Counted from the stretch's first letter, positions 16,645-24,928 are shown. The stretch: 64,000 nt of DNA from Rikenellaceae bacterium (GCA_015060015.1 SUZG01000001.1:87605-151604), one strand, 5' to 3'. Notes: generated by a model from the letters alone, not told the origin. Made by a program: numbers and translations.

Positions 16645-17820
16645 TTATCTGCAGATATTGATTTTTTTCTTCATAGTTCTCTCCATAATCACCGCCAGAG
16701 CACCGTCGCCCGTTACATTGCAGGCTGTGCCGAAGCTATCCATCGCTATATAAAGCGAAATCATCAGTGCCTGATCCTCGGCCGAGAAGCCCAACATCGA
16801 GGCCAGCACTCCCAGAGCCGCCATAATAGCACCACCCGGAACGCCCGGGGCGGCTATCATCGTGATACCCAGCATAGCAATAAAGCCGAATATCATCGCA
16901 AAGTCGTACTCTATACCCTGCATCATCATCAGAGCCAGTGCACACGCCACGATTTTGAGCATACTGCCCGAGAGGTGAATCGTCGCACATAGCGGAATGA
17001 CAAATCCCGATACCTCGTCACTCACACCCATCTTACGAGCCTGTGCCAGCGTAACGGGGATGGTCGCAGCCGACGACTGCGTGCCGAGAGCCGTAAAATA
17101 TGCCGGGAGCATCGTCACGAGCATCTTGAAGGGGTTTTTCTGTGCCACGCCTCCCGCAATGGCATAGAGCAGGATGAGCCACGCGATATGCAGGGCGAAG
17201 ATGACGCCTATAATCTTGGCAAAGACCACCAGCACACGCCACACCTCACCTGTGGCGGTCATATCCATAAAGATACCGAAGATATAGATGGGCAGCAGCG
17301 GGATAATCACCCTCTCGATAAACTTCGTCACGATATCGCCAAACTCCTTCGTGCCGCGACGCAGCACATCGCCCTCGATGTAGGCGATGCCCAGACCCAG
17401 CATAAACGAGAGGACAAGTGCCGTCATAACGCCCATAAGCGGTGGTATCTCGATAGTGAAGAAGGGCGATAGTTTCGCCAACTGTTCGCTTGCCACCTCG
17501 GCAATCTGCCCCGAGAGCATCGAGTGAAAGAGAGCCTCGCCCACACCATACGACGCCAGGCCGGCGACGAGTGTTGAGCCGTATGCCAGCAGTGTGGTCA
17601 GCAGCAACATACGCCCCGCACCACGACCTATGTCGGCGATGGCAGGCGTAACCAGACCGACGATGATAAGCGGTATGGCGAAGCCCAGCAGCTGGCTGAA
17701 AATGGCGTTAAAGGTGAGAAATGTGCGTGCGAGCACCTCGGGCATCATACCTCCGAGTGCCACACCCAACACAATCGCCACGATAATACGCGGCAGCAGC
17801 CCGAATTTTATCTTTTTCAT
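16645..17820 (-). CDS. Dicarboxylate/amino acid:cation symporter (DAACS family)
   Basis: A 391-residue inner-membrane transporter of the GltP/DctA/SstT family, using a cation gradient to take up dicarboxylates or amino acids. About eight hydrophobic helices and two re-entrant hairpins are visible. The serine-rich hairpin motif reads LGTQSSAATIPVTLA (about 238-252) and the substrate-site motif CNVTGDGALAVIMERT (about 370-385). The substrate cannot be told from these. The N-terminus MKKIKFGLLPRI is typical. A hairpin repeat (R3) lies 36 nt before the start codon, between it and the corA-like gene. Confidence 0.92.
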   Translation of the reverse strand: MKKIKFGLLPRIIVAIVLGVALGGMMPEVLARTFLTFNAIFSQLLGFAIPLIIVGLVTPAIADIGRGAGRMLLLTTLLAYGSTLVAGLASYGVGEALFHSMLSGQIAEVASEQLAKLSPFFTIEIPPLMGVMTALVLSFMLGLGIAYIEGDVLRRGTKEFGDIVTKFIERVIIPLLPIYIFGIFMDMTATGEVWRVLVVFAKIIGVIFALHIAWLILLYAIAGGVAQKNPFKMLVTMLPAYFTALGTQSSAATIPVTLAQARKMGVSDEVSGFVIPLCATIHLSGSMLKIVACALALMMMQGIEYDFAMIFGFIAMLGITMIAAPGVPGGAIMAALGVLASMLGFSAEDQALMISLYIAMDSFGTACNVTGDGALAVIMERTMKKKINICR

Positions 17821-17855
17821 CTTTTGTAATCGTTTTGCGAGAGAAAGGGGGCGAT

Positions 17856-17971
17856 TAGTGAAATTAAGGTAATTAAGGAATTTAATGAATTTAAGGAGTT
17901 TAGAGATGTGGCCGAATTGTTTTTATTGCATAATCGCTATATTCCCTAAACTCCCTAAATTCCCTCTACTC
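17856..17971 (-). repeat. Dispersed 9-nt-unit hairpin repeat, copy R3
   Basis: Read on the minus strand: an arm of GGGAATTTA-type 9-mers (17971-17941), a loop with GATTATGCAATAAAAAC (17935-17919), and an arm of complementary 9-mers down to 17856. The loop core matches R4 and R5. It lies 36 nt before the symporter ATG, in the same sense as that gene. Confidence 0.7.
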
Positions 17972-17976
17972 TCGCT

Positions 17977-18957
17977 TTACAGCCACTTCTTGTAGCGGAA
18001 GTAGAGCATCGTGCAACCCGAGAATATCACCATCAGACAGATGGCGAAGATGTAGCCCAGAGGTATGGTGTAGCCTCCGACCTCCCACACCCAGTTCAGC
18101 TCGGGCATAACCTGGAAGTTCATTCCGTAGATACTCGCCACAAGCGTTGCAGGCAGGAAGATGACCGCCGCCACCGAGAAAATCTTCACAATCTCGTTCT
18201 GCTCGATGTTGATAAGGCCCAGAGCCGAGTCCTGAATATAGTCCAGACGCTGGAACGAGAAGTCGGCGTGGTTGATAAGTGAATTGACGTCCTTGATCAT
18301 CAGCTGCAGGCGGGGATAGATATCGTTGGGGAAGCGTTCTGAACGCAGGATGTTCGAGAGGATTCGCTGACGGTCGAAGATGTTCTCACGCAAGACCATC
18401 GTGTTCTCCTGCAACATATTGATACGCTGGATGACGGTCTTGTCGATAGAGTCCTCGGCGTTGATATCCTTGCTCAGTGCGGCAACCTGCTTGGCGACAA
18501 ACTCCACAAGGTCGGCATCGAAGTCGATACGCACCTCCAACAGCGAGATGAAGATGTGGTAGCCAGTCGAGTAGCCGCGATAGTTCATCTGCAGACGCTT
18601 CTCCGCCTCGCGGAAGGTACGCGACTCGGCGGCACGCATCGAGACAAGCACACCCTCGTTTGAGATGATGAACGATACGGGTTCCACCGAGAAGGAGTCG
18701 CCGTGCGGCACGAAGAAGTTGGTGTTAGAGATTATCGAGTTCTCGTTCTCCGAGTACTTTGATGTAGACTCAATCTCCTCGACCTGCTGGCGGGTCTGGA
18801 GGGACTCCTCCATAAATGCCTCTACGGCCTTCTGCTCCTTGATTGTGGGAGAGAGCAGATCCAGCCAGAGAATATCGTCATAGCCCAGATTGTCCAGCAA
18901 TTCGGGCTCGGCGTTACGAATGATTTTGTTGTATTGCTTTAAGTAGATTGTAAGCAT
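17977..18957 (-). CDS. corA: CorA-family magnesium/cobalt transporter
   Basis: A 326-residue pentameric metal channel. The long N-terminal cytoplasmic domain (about 1-260) leads into two C-terminal transmembrane helices. The first ends with the signature YGMNF (about 276-280) and the acidic-loop equivalent is MPELNW. The C-terminal Lys/Arg-rich tail is short (RYKKWL). Mg2+ is the usual substrate; Co2+ or Zn2+ cannot be excluded. It is 124 nt downstream of mqnA on the same strand and followed by repeat R3, then the symporter. Confidence 0.93.
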   Translation of the reverse strand: MLTIYLKQYNKIIRNAEPELLDNLGYDDILWLDLLSPTIKEQKAVEAFMEESLQTRQQVEEIESTSKYSENENSIISNTNFFVPHGDSFSVEPVSFIISNEGVLVSMRAAESRTFREAEKRLQMNYRGYSTGYHIFISLLEVRIDFDADLVEFVAKQVAALSKDINAEDSIDKTVIQRINMLQENTMVLRENIFDRQRILSNILRSERFPNDIYPRLQLMIKDVNSLINHADFSFQRLDYIQDSALGLINIEQNEIVKIFSVAAVIFLPATLVASIYGMNFQVMPELNWVWEVGGYTIPLGYIFAICLMVIFSGCTMLYFRYKKWL

Positions 18958-19080
18958 CGCTGCAAAGGTTTTTACGGGTTAAACACATTGTTTCCTTTGT
19001 GTGTGGGTGAGCAACACACCCTACGGATTCCGTCGCCCCTTGTTTTGCCGTTTATGGCTTCGGGCGGCCCTTTATCCTCT

Positions 19081-19854
19081 TCAACCCGGGTTGGATCGAG
19101 GCTCAACCTTGATGCCTGCGTTCCAAAACTTTTGCAGTGCCGAGTGCTTCTCGGCGTTAAACACGAAATCTATATTTTGAGTAAGATACTCATAAGCGTT
19201 GTAGGGCTTCTGGTCGTAGCCCTCCTCGACGATAGCCTCCCATACCGACTCCACACCGAGGGTGAAGGCTCGTTGCAGGGCGTCGATAACCTCATACGAA
19301 GTACCCTTGCGTGCTACCCACACAGCAAAGGCGAAGGGCGTCGAAGTAGCCTTCTGCCACTCCTCTGCAAGGTCGTAGGTGTAGTTGAACAGGCCTTCGT
19401 GGTCAAAGACCTTGTCGCCAATCAAGAGGAAAGCATCATCCTTCTGTGCGAAGGCCACCTGCGAGTAGTCCTGCAACTCATACCACTCGGGCTGAATGTG
19501 CCAGAGGTTGGCCGCCAGATAACCTGCCAGCTGCACCGAGGTACGCGAGTGGGCATCGAGGAAGATGCGACGCACCTGCTGTACGGGCACATTCGAGAAG
19601 AGGGCGACAGTACGCACCTTTCCGTTAGCACCTATGCAGTAATCGGTTATGATTGATGTTGATTTGAGTGTCGGCACCATTGCCGAGGGCATCAAGGCGA
19701 TGTCGGCACGCCCCTCCACATAGTTCAGATAGCAGTCGGCAGGGGGTGCGATCAAGAGGTCGGCGCGAAGATTACCTTCGTGTCGAATGCCATAGATGAA
19801 GGGTATCGTATTGAGATACGATACAGCCGCTATGCGTACGTTGGAAGCCATCAT
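19081..19854 (-). CDS. mqnA: Chorismate dehydratase MqnA (futalosine menaquinone pathway)
   Basis: A 257-residue periplasmic-binding-protein-like enzyme that dehydrates chorismate to 3-enolpyruvoylbenzoate, the first step of the futalosine route to menaquinone. The N-terminal motif VSYLNTIPFIYGI (about 11-23), the segment ALMPSAMVP (about 53-61) and SRTSVQLAGYLA (about 104-115) are family-typical. Two Met codons open the frame; the first (19854) is given, the second is equally possible. A consensus promoter lies about 110 nt upstream, leaving a ~100-nt leader with a perfect hairpin. ubiE/menG, the last step of the route, is at 49 kb. Confidence 0.93.
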   Translation of the reverse strand: MMASNVRIAAVSYLNTIPFIYGIRHEGNLRADLLIAPPADCYLNYVEGRADIALMPSAMVPTLKSTSIITDYCIGANGKVRTVALFSNVPVQQVRRIFLDAHSRTSVQLAGYLAANLWHIQPEWYELQDYSQVAFAQKDDAFLLIGDKVFDHEGLFNYTYDLAEEWQKATSTPFAFAVWVARKGTSYEVIDALQRAFTLGVESVWEAIVEEGYDQKPYNAYEYLTQNIDFVFNAEKHSALQKFWNAGIKVEPRSNPG

Positions 19855-19916
19855 CCATAGTCATCGTAATTAGTTTACACTCCGTTCATTTGCCCGAAAT
19901 GCCACTCCACAACACC

Positions 19917-19935
19917 CTAACCCACAAAGGGTTAG
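19917..19935 (-). promoter_or_regulatory. Hairpin in the mqnA 5' leader
   Basis: CTAACCC (19917-19923), loop ACAAA, GGGTTAG (19929-19935): a perfect 7-bp stem between the predicted mqnA transcription start and its ATG. No T-run follows on the minus strand, so it is not a clear terminator. Its role is unknown. Confidence 0.4.
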
Positions 19936-19961
19936 CCGCCACCGAAGGGCACTTTGACTTG

Positions 19962-19993
19962 CAAATGTAACAAAAAAAGTGCAAAATCCCAAA
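19962..19993 (-). promoter_or_regulatory. mqnA promoter
   Basis: On the minus strand: TTTG (19993-19990), 20 bases, TACATTTG (19969-19962). Full match to the Bacteroidota pattern. The predicted start near 19955 gives mqnA a leader of about 100 nt. Confidence 0.7.
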
Positions 19994-20016
19994 CTTTTGC
20001 CCGTTTTTTGGCTTTA

Positions 20017-20826
20017 TCAAATCTCAACCACCTCTTCCCACGCGAACACAAGGTTGTCGATGGCGAAATACTTCGGTGTGGTCATGCCATAGTCGTCGCT
20101 GTGGCCGCCGAGGATGTTGAAACGCACCTTCACCACGCCACGCAGCGGACGCAAATCCCAGAAAGTCCACTCCTTTGTGGTTTGTGAGCCCGATGCGAGT
20201 ACAAACGCTACGGTTGCGGTCTCGTTGCCGTCGGCGTCAATGCCTGTGGCTGTGACTGTAATCTGCTCGCCGGGTTTGAGCTTTGGTGAGAACTCGTTGC
20301 CATTCAGAACGATATTGTTGAAATAGGTCGTTGCGTTTATCTTGCAGCACTGAATATAGCGGGTCTTGCCGTCGCGGAAGTATATCTCCGTACGACAATC
20401 CACATCGCCGGCAAGGCTCTCGTCGTGGTTGCCGTAGAATACGAGGAAGTTATCCGAGCCGTTGGCTCCGCAGCCTGTGCGTGAGTCCGCCACACCCTCC
20501 TTATATACATAAAGGTCGTAGGCGTAACTACCCTTTGCCGCCAAGTCGCCCGAGCCGTAGTTCGATACCGTGCAGCCACCGCCATAGAAGCTGCCCCACT
20601 CCGAGGTTGTGAACTTGGGACGCGAGGTGAGTGTTGTCACAGCATCCTCCCACACATAATTTTGGGTCATAAAGTCAAACGATGAGGGGTTTGTTGCGAT
20701 GACCTTGTTCCACTCTTCGCCCTCGAAACCTATCGTATAGACGTAGACGGCGGGGTGCTGGTGTTGTTCCTTCTCGTGGCAGGCAACAAGTGCCACCAGA
20801 ATCATAATGTAAAAAAAGCGTTTCAT
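20017..20826 (-). CDS. DUF4465-type surface lipoprotein in a B12-controlled operon
   Basis: A 269-residue lipoprotein, lipobox VALVAC (Cys16), beginning at the ATG 20826 (an upstream in-frame TTG would give an unnatural charged N-terminus). The mature part resembles DUF4465 proteins: beta-rich, with YGSGDLAAKGSYAYDLYVYK (about 84-103), FLVFYGNHDESL and a C-terminal DYGMTTPKYFAIDNLVF. It is the second gene of an operon whose leader is a cobalamin riboswitch. DUF4465 proteins are known neighbours of BtuB/BtuG in Bacteroidota B12-uptake loci, so a role in surface cobalamin capture is a reasonable inference. Repeat R4 lies between the two operon genes. Confidence 0.8.
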   Translation of the reverse strand: MKRFFYIMILVALVACHEKEQHQHPAVYVYTIGFEGEEWNKVIATNPSSFDFMTQNYVWEDAVTTLTSRPKFTTSEWGSFYGGGCTVSNYGSGDLAAKGSYAYDLYVYKEGVADSRTGCGANGSDNFLVFYGNHDESLAGDVDCRTEIYFRDGKTRYIQCCKINATTYFNNIVLNGNEFSPKLKPGEQITVTATGIDADGNETATVAFVLASGSQTTKEWTFWDLRPLRGVVKVRFNILGGHSDDYGMTTPKYFAIDNLVFAWEEVVEI

Positions 20827-20850
20827 ATCGTTTTGTTTTTGGTTTTTTCT

Positions 20851-20988
20851 CAATTAGGGAGGTTAGGGAGTTTAAGGAGTTTAATGAGGTTAGAGAAGTA
20901 CCCAAATTGTTTTTATTGCGTAATCTCTAAATTCCCTAAACTCTCTAATTTCCCTAATTTCTCTAAATTCCCTAAATTCTCTCTAAAT
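20851..20988 (-). repeat. Dispersed 9-nt-unit hairpin repeat, copy R4 (inside the B12 operon)
   Basis: The longest copy. On the minus strand, about seven GGGAATTTA-type 9-mers (20988-20928) are followed by the loop core GATTACGCAATAAAAAC (20923-20907) and then complementary 9-mers down to 20851. It starts 4 nt after the first operon gene and ends 25 nt before the next ATG. Confidence 0.75.
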
Positions 20989-20991
20989 AAT

Positions 20992-22692
20992 TCATCTCTC
21001 CTCCACGCCCAGCACCTCGGTCGAGAGTTCGCCCATCGAGCTGTCGCATCCGTTGAGTGCCGTCTGAATACGCACAAAATCAATATATTGCAACTCCGCA
21101 GCGAGGCCATCGGCCGTCACTGCATTCGCTATGTCGAGGTGACACGCCACAGCGTCGTTGTCGTCGGTAGAGCTACCCTCGCTGTCGCTGCCGAGATTGT
21201 CGGCATAGCCCCACGCATAGGCGTTGTGTGACACCACACCCGAGGGGAGTGTTGTGGTGTTTGTCGCCAGAAGAGAGCCATAGAGGGTGTAGTGGTCGCC
21301 CTCGACCCACTGTGGGAAGTAGCTCGGCTGTCGGTGTGCCGCCATATAGGGCACCTCGCCCTCGCTGCCGCGATTATCCCGCCAGCGTATGGGCATCTTC
21401 TCGCCCTCGGCACGAAAGTAGGTCACCGCATAGCGTGTCGTGTGGTTTTGGCCGCCCCACTCCGAGCCTCGCAACTCGTACCACTCGTCATCGGGCTCGC
21501 CGTTGCCGTTGCTGTCCTGCATAACCCATACAATGCCCGCCTCCGACGATGTGGCGTACATATTTCCATATATCGTAATGTCGGCACCCTCCTTATTCGC
21601 TATGCTGTGGTCGAAGCCCAACACCACATAGCCGCCAAATCCGCCCAGCGAGAGGAACTTTCCCTCCGAGAGTCGCTTCTCGGCGTAGGCTGCGGCATCG
21701 GCTGTGCTATGCTCCGCACCGCTGAATCCCGACTTATCCTCGCCTATGAACTGACCCGCCGCCGGCATATACTCATAGACCTTGCTCCAACGGCGTGAAC
21801 TCTGTGCGTCTGCCTCGCGGCGAAAAGTACCCTCTGCCTCGCAGCATACTATCGTCACGGTTGAGGTCAGCGTGTAGCCGTCCGCGTCGCTTACCGTTAG
21901 CTCCACCTCGCAATCCTTCTCCACCGCGAGTCGCAGCTGCGGCGACTGCGAGATAATCTCGCCCGCCACACGCCACTCAAACGAAGGCTCTGCAAAGGCC
22001 TCGGTTGTGGGTGCAAGCACTATGCTGCGTCCGCGTGACATATATTTTACAGAGGTGTAACCCAACCCCGCAGGAGCAGGGAAGCCGACACTTCCCGTCA
22101 GGTGATGCACGCCTCGCAGTGTGATGCTCCGCTCGGCACGGCCATCCTCGTTTTCCACAGCCAGACGCAGCGTGTTGTCGCCCTCGGCGTGGAGAGTAAC
22201 CTCGCACGCGGCATCTCCCGCCAGCGGCTCATCATTGAGCCACCACTCGTATTTCGCCTCGTCGCCTGCCGACACCTGCGGCACGATGCGTGTGGCTACA
22301 CCGACCACCGCCTCGATGACTCCGTTTTTTGTCAAAAATGAAATTTTCGGCGGGCGTAATTCCAGCACCTCGACACGAAACTCCTCCTCATCCTTGCCCG
22401 AAGCATTCTCCACGCGAAGCATAACATAATAGGAGCCGGCCTCCTCCTCGCAGAGTGTGTATGACGGCTCGCTGCCCACCTTCACGCCCTCGCGATACCA
22501 GCTGAAAAGAGCCTCCTCGCTGCTCTCTACGCGTGGTTGCAGGGTTATGGCAATGCCCTGCTTGGTAGAATAGACACCTCCGTTTTCGACAATGATTTCG
22601 GGTGCCGGCAGGGTGGTTATCACCTTGTTTTCGTTGCACGCCACAGCCAGAGCCGACAGAGAGAAGAGTAGTATGTAAGCCAATTTTTTCAT
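20992..22692 (-). CDS. Large surface lipoprotein with Ig/PKD-like repeats, under a cobalamin riboswitch
   Basis: 566 residues from the ATG at 22692 (an in-frame TTG 18 nt upstream is less likely). Signal peptide with lipobox ALAVAC (about 14-19). Three PKD/Ig-like beta modules follow (about 25-290), each with a SWYREG-, YEWWLND- or FEWRVAG-type core. The C-terminal domain (about 300-566) has FLSLGGFGGYVVLGFDHSI, GNGEPDDEWYELRGSEW and IDFVRIQTALN, with Asp-rich stretches that may bind calcium. It is directly downstream of a cobalamin riboswitch and terminator. Similar PKD/cell-surface lipoproteins accompany BtuB in Bacteroidota, but no TonB-dependent receptor is present here. Cobalamin binding is inferred. 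Confidence 0.8.
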   Translation of the reverse strand: MKKLAYILLFSLSALAVACNENKVITTLPAPEIIVENGGVYSTKQGIAITLQPRVESSEEALFSWYREGVKVGSEPSYTLCEEEAGSYYVMLRVENASGKDEEEFRVEVLELRPPKISFLTKNGVIEAVVGVATRIVPQVSAGDEAKYEWWLNDEPLAGDAACEVTLHAEGDNTLRLAVENEDGRAERSITLRGVHHLTGSVGFPAPAGLGYTSVKYMSRGRSIVLAPTTEAFAEPSFEWRVAGEIISQSPQLRLAVEKDCEVELTVSDADGYTLTSTVTIVCCEAEGTFRREADAQSSRRWSKVYEYMPAAGQFIGEDKSGFSGAEHSTADAAAYAEKRLSEGKFLSLGGFGGYVVLGFDHSIANKEGADITIYGNMYATSSEAGIVWVMQDSNGNGEPDDEWYELRGSEWGGQNHTTRYAVTYFRAEGEKMPIRWRDNRGSEGEVPYMAAHRQPSYFPQWVEGDHYTLYGSLLATNTTTLPSGVVSHNAYAWGYADNLGSDSEGSSTDDNDAVACHLDIANAVTADGLAAELQYIDFVRIQTALNGCDSSMGELSTEVLGVEER

Positions 22693-22741
22693 TATAGCAA
22701 AAAATACCAATTTTACACTAAATCACCTCGCTGACGAGCAT

Positions 22742-22773
22742 AAAAAATCTCGCCGATGCTATGCACCGACGAG
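22742..22773 (-). terminator. Attenuator terminator of the cobalamin riboswitch
   Basis: On the minus strand the RNA folds as an 11-bp hairpin (CTCGTCGGTGC / GCATCGGCGAG, two G-U pairs, loop AUA) followed by six U. It lies between the B12 box and the ATG at 22692, where a transcriptional expression platform is expected. Similar GCATCGCATAGGCGATG sequence upstream (22888-22872) could compete with it as an antiterminator. Confidence 0.75.
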
Positions 22774-22884
22774 AGTATCTTTTTCAAATCAAAAACGGCT
22801 TTGTGAGCATCTCCCCATCCTTTCCGTTGGTTTGATTCGCCCGATACTCGCGGGTGCAAATCGCATAACATCGCCTATGCGATG

Positions 22885-23167
22885 CTCTCAACGGCAGGTC
22901 TTCTGACTTATCTCTCTTGCCACACCTTCCCAACCCTTTGGCTGTGCCAATCTTGCGGTCAGTGGTTTTTGTGGTATAAACCCTTGTCTGCCAATATCTT
23001 GCAGACGAAGCAGGGCGAGAATTACAGCAGCGAGTACTGTTTCGGATTCGGAGTGTTTCGATGTCCTTCCCTTGTGGCCTTACCCCTCTTTTTCAGGCAG
23101 CCCCTTTGTCGGACTCTCGGTTCTCCCCACCGAATTCCCTTTTGCTCCACCCTCGGTGGAAACCGTT
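22885..23167 (-). promoter_or_regulatory. Cobalamin (B12) riboswitch
   Basis: On the minus strand the RNA carries the B12 box AAGTCAGAAGACCTGCC (22909-22893). Upstream of it are the conserved core parts CCGAAACAGTACTCGCTGCTGTAA (split region about 23045-23022), CCACTGACCGCAA and GGGTTGGGAAGGTGTGGC (about 22945-22925), and the 5' parts GGTTTCCACC and AAAAGGGAA. These match the order of the cobalamin riboswitch family. In Bacteroidota such elements repress transport genes when adenosylcobalamin is plentiful. The 3' border is set by the B12 box and the 5' border by the predicted transcription start. It controls the two leftward lipoprotein genes. Confidence 0.9.
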
Positions 23168-23174
23168 TATGGTG

Positions 23175-23205
23175 CAAAGATAGTTAAAAAAGATATATGG
23201 ACAAA
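23175..23205 (-). promoter_or_regulatory. Promoter of the B12-riboswitch operon
   Basis: On the minus strand: TTTG (23205-23202), 19 bases, TATCTTTG (23182-23175), a perfect Bacteroidota match. Transcription would start near 23167, right at the 5' end of the riboswitch, giving a leader of about 475 nt before the ATG at 22692. Confidence 0.8.
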
Positions 23206-23296
23206 TAAAATGGGGGAGAATGGTAAAATAATGGAGAATAGTTTGTGCTGCAAAAGAATTTTTTGCGATATCTGCCCGTTATTACAATAAAAATTA

Positions 23297-23304
23297 TAAC
23301 TTTG
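23297..23304 (+). promoter_or_regulatory. Possible -7 box for the flippase gene
   Basis: TAACTTTG matches the -7 consensus and faces the flippase gene, but I see no TTTG at the right distance upstream. The region 23305-23385 between it and the tandem repeat is rich in alternating GTGC/GCAC words. Confidence 0.35.
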
Positions 23305-23385
23305 CAAGTTACTATGCGCGTTGTGCGTGCGTGAGGTGTGCATTATGCACGCGTGACATACGCACCGCATACGCACGAAGTGAGT

Positions 23386-23440
23386 GATTACAAACCAATT
23401 ACAAACCGATTACAAACCCGTTACGCACCAACTACAAGCA
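23386..23440. repeat. 11-nt tandem repeat before the flippase start codon
   Basis: Three nearly exact copies of (A/G)ATTACAAACC (23386-23396, 23397-23407, 23408-23418), then two decayed ones (23419-23429, 23430-23440), ending 3 nt before the ATG at 23444. The unit is not a multiple of three, so it is not a coding repeat. It occupies the ribosome-binding region. Confidence 0.7.
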
Positions 23441-23443
23441 GCG

Positions 23444-24928
23444 ATGTTAGAGAAGTTAGCCAAACAGACCGCCATCTATGGTATCAGCACTATCGTTGTG
23501 CGATTCCTGAGTTATCTGCTGACTCCGGTCTATACCTACACATTCTCGCAGGCGACCTATGGCATCGTCACCGACATCTATGCCCTTATACCTTTCGCAC
23601 TGGTGCTTTTGTCTATGGGTATGGAGTCGAGCTTCTTCCGTTTTACGGCGAAGGCCGAGGCGGAGGGCACTTCGGCCGAGGATGTTGCCGCCCGCAAGCG
23701 TCGGGTCTTTGCCACGACTTGGGGTGCGAATATCGTTGCGGCTCTGATATTCTTCCTTGTGGTTGTTGTGTGCCGTCGGGATGTGGCACATCTTATGGGT
23801 GCGGCCTATGAGGCTCACCCCGAATATGTTGTTATGGTTGCGGCCATCATCCTTGTCGATGTGGCTACGATGATACCCTTCTCGCGGCTGCGTGAGCAGG
23901 GACGGGCGTTGCGTTTTGTGGCGTTGAAGGCTGTGAATGTTGTTGTGAATGTGGGTCTTGCCATCGCCTTTCTGGTTGCGGGGCTGTATGACACTGCGTT
24001 TGGTGTGGGCTGGGTCTTTGTCGCCAACCTTGTGGCGAGTGTTGTCACGCTGCTGCTCATCCTGCCCACCACCGAGCATACTCTGCCACGCATCGAGCGG
24101 AGCCTGCTGCGTAAGATTTTCATCTACTCGCTGCCGCTGCTCATAGGAGGCGTTGCGGGTACGGCGGGCGAGTTTCTCGACCGACAGATGATTAAGTACC
24201 TGCTGCCCGACGATATATCTATGGCACAGCTGGGCGTCTATGGAGCTATCACGAAGATAGCCGTTGTGATGACCCTCTTTACGCAGATGTACCGCTTGGC
24301 TGCCGAGCCCTTCTTCCTCTCGAACTTCACGAAGGAGGAGTTTGTGGAGTCGAATGCTGCGGCGTTGAAGTACTTTGTTATGGCCTCGATGCTCATATTT
24401 CTGGGCATCGCCCTCTTCCGCGATGTGTTCGCCCTGATTGTGGGTCGTGACTTCCGCGAGGGTATCGACATACTGCCCGTTGTGCTGGGAGCTAACATCC
24501 TTGCCGGCGTGTGGCTCAACCTCTCGTTCTGGTATAAGAGGGAGGAGAAGACGCAGTTTGCACTCTATGTGACCTTCACGGGCCTTGCCGTTGTTGTGGT
24601 GCTGGGTCTGCTTATGGTGCCACGCTGGGGTTACAGGGGTGCTGCGTGGGCAAGGCTTGGTGCCGAGGCTGCTATGGTTGTGGTCAGCCTGTGGCTCAAT
24701 CGCCGTTACTTCCCCACGCCCTACGACTTCGGGCGTATTGCGGAGTATGTGGTGGCGGGTGTTGCTCTGTATCTCGCCAGCGAGGCTCTGTTGCACTATG
24801 GCTCACCGACAGTGGTGATGCGTTACGGAGTCAATGTGGTGTTGTTTATGGCCTTTGTGGCCTTTGCCGTATGGCGTGAGAAGATAGATGTGAAGGGACT
24901 TGCGAGGAGTGTGATGAAGAGGAGATAG
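23444..24928 (+). CDS. Polysaccharide flippase (Wzx/MATE-like)
   Basis: A 494-residue inner-membrane protein with about 12-14 hydrophobic helices and the N-terminal pattern of the polysaccharide biosynthesis (RfbX/Wzx) family: LEKLAKQTAIYGISTIVVRFL, then YTYTFSQATYGIVTDIYAL. Such proteins flip lipid-linked sugar units across the inner membrane for O-antigen, capsule or other glycans. No glycosyltransferase genes lie nearby, so its substrate is unclear; this placement as a lone gene is common in Bacteroidales. The ATG at 23444 is chosen because the frame upstream consists of the 11-nt tandem repeat. Confidence 0.87.
   Translation: MLEKLAKQTAIYGISTIVVRFLSYLLTPVYTYTFSQATYGIVTDIYALIPFALVLLSMGMESSFFRFTAKAEAEGTSAEDVAARKRRVFATTWGANIVAALIFFLVVVVCRRDVAHLMGAAYEAHPEYVVMVAAIILVDVATMIPFSRLREQGRALRFVALKAVNVVVNVGLAIAFLVAGLYDTAFGVGWVFVANLVASVVTLLLILPTTEHTLPRIERSLLRKIFIYSLPLLIGGVAGTAGEFLDRQMIKYLLPDDISMAQLGVYGAITKIAVVMTLFTQMYRLAAEPFFLSNFTKEEFVESNAAALKYFVMASMLIFLGIALFRDVFALIVGRDFREGIDILPVVLGANILAGVWLNLSFWYKREEKTQFALYVTFTGLAVVVVLGLLMVPRWGYRGAAWARLGAEAAMVVVSLWLNRRYFPTPYDFGRIAEYVVAGVALYLASEALLHYGSPTVVMRYGVNVVLFMAFVAFAVWREKIDVKGLARSVMKRR

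Noticed and set aside
20827..20853. Upstream TTG start for the DUF4465 lipoprotein
   Set aside because: It would add a charged, unnatural N-terminus before a good signal peptide; the ATG at 20826 gives a clean lipobox.
23386..23440. CRISPR array
   Set aside because: Repeats are 11 nt and contiguous without spacers, and no cas gene is present.
23456..24796. A 446-codon open frame antisense to the flippase gene
   Set aside because: It mirrors the codon pattern of the plus-strand gene, which has clear membrane-helix structure. The antisense translation is rich in His, Arg and Gln with no fold-like pattern.
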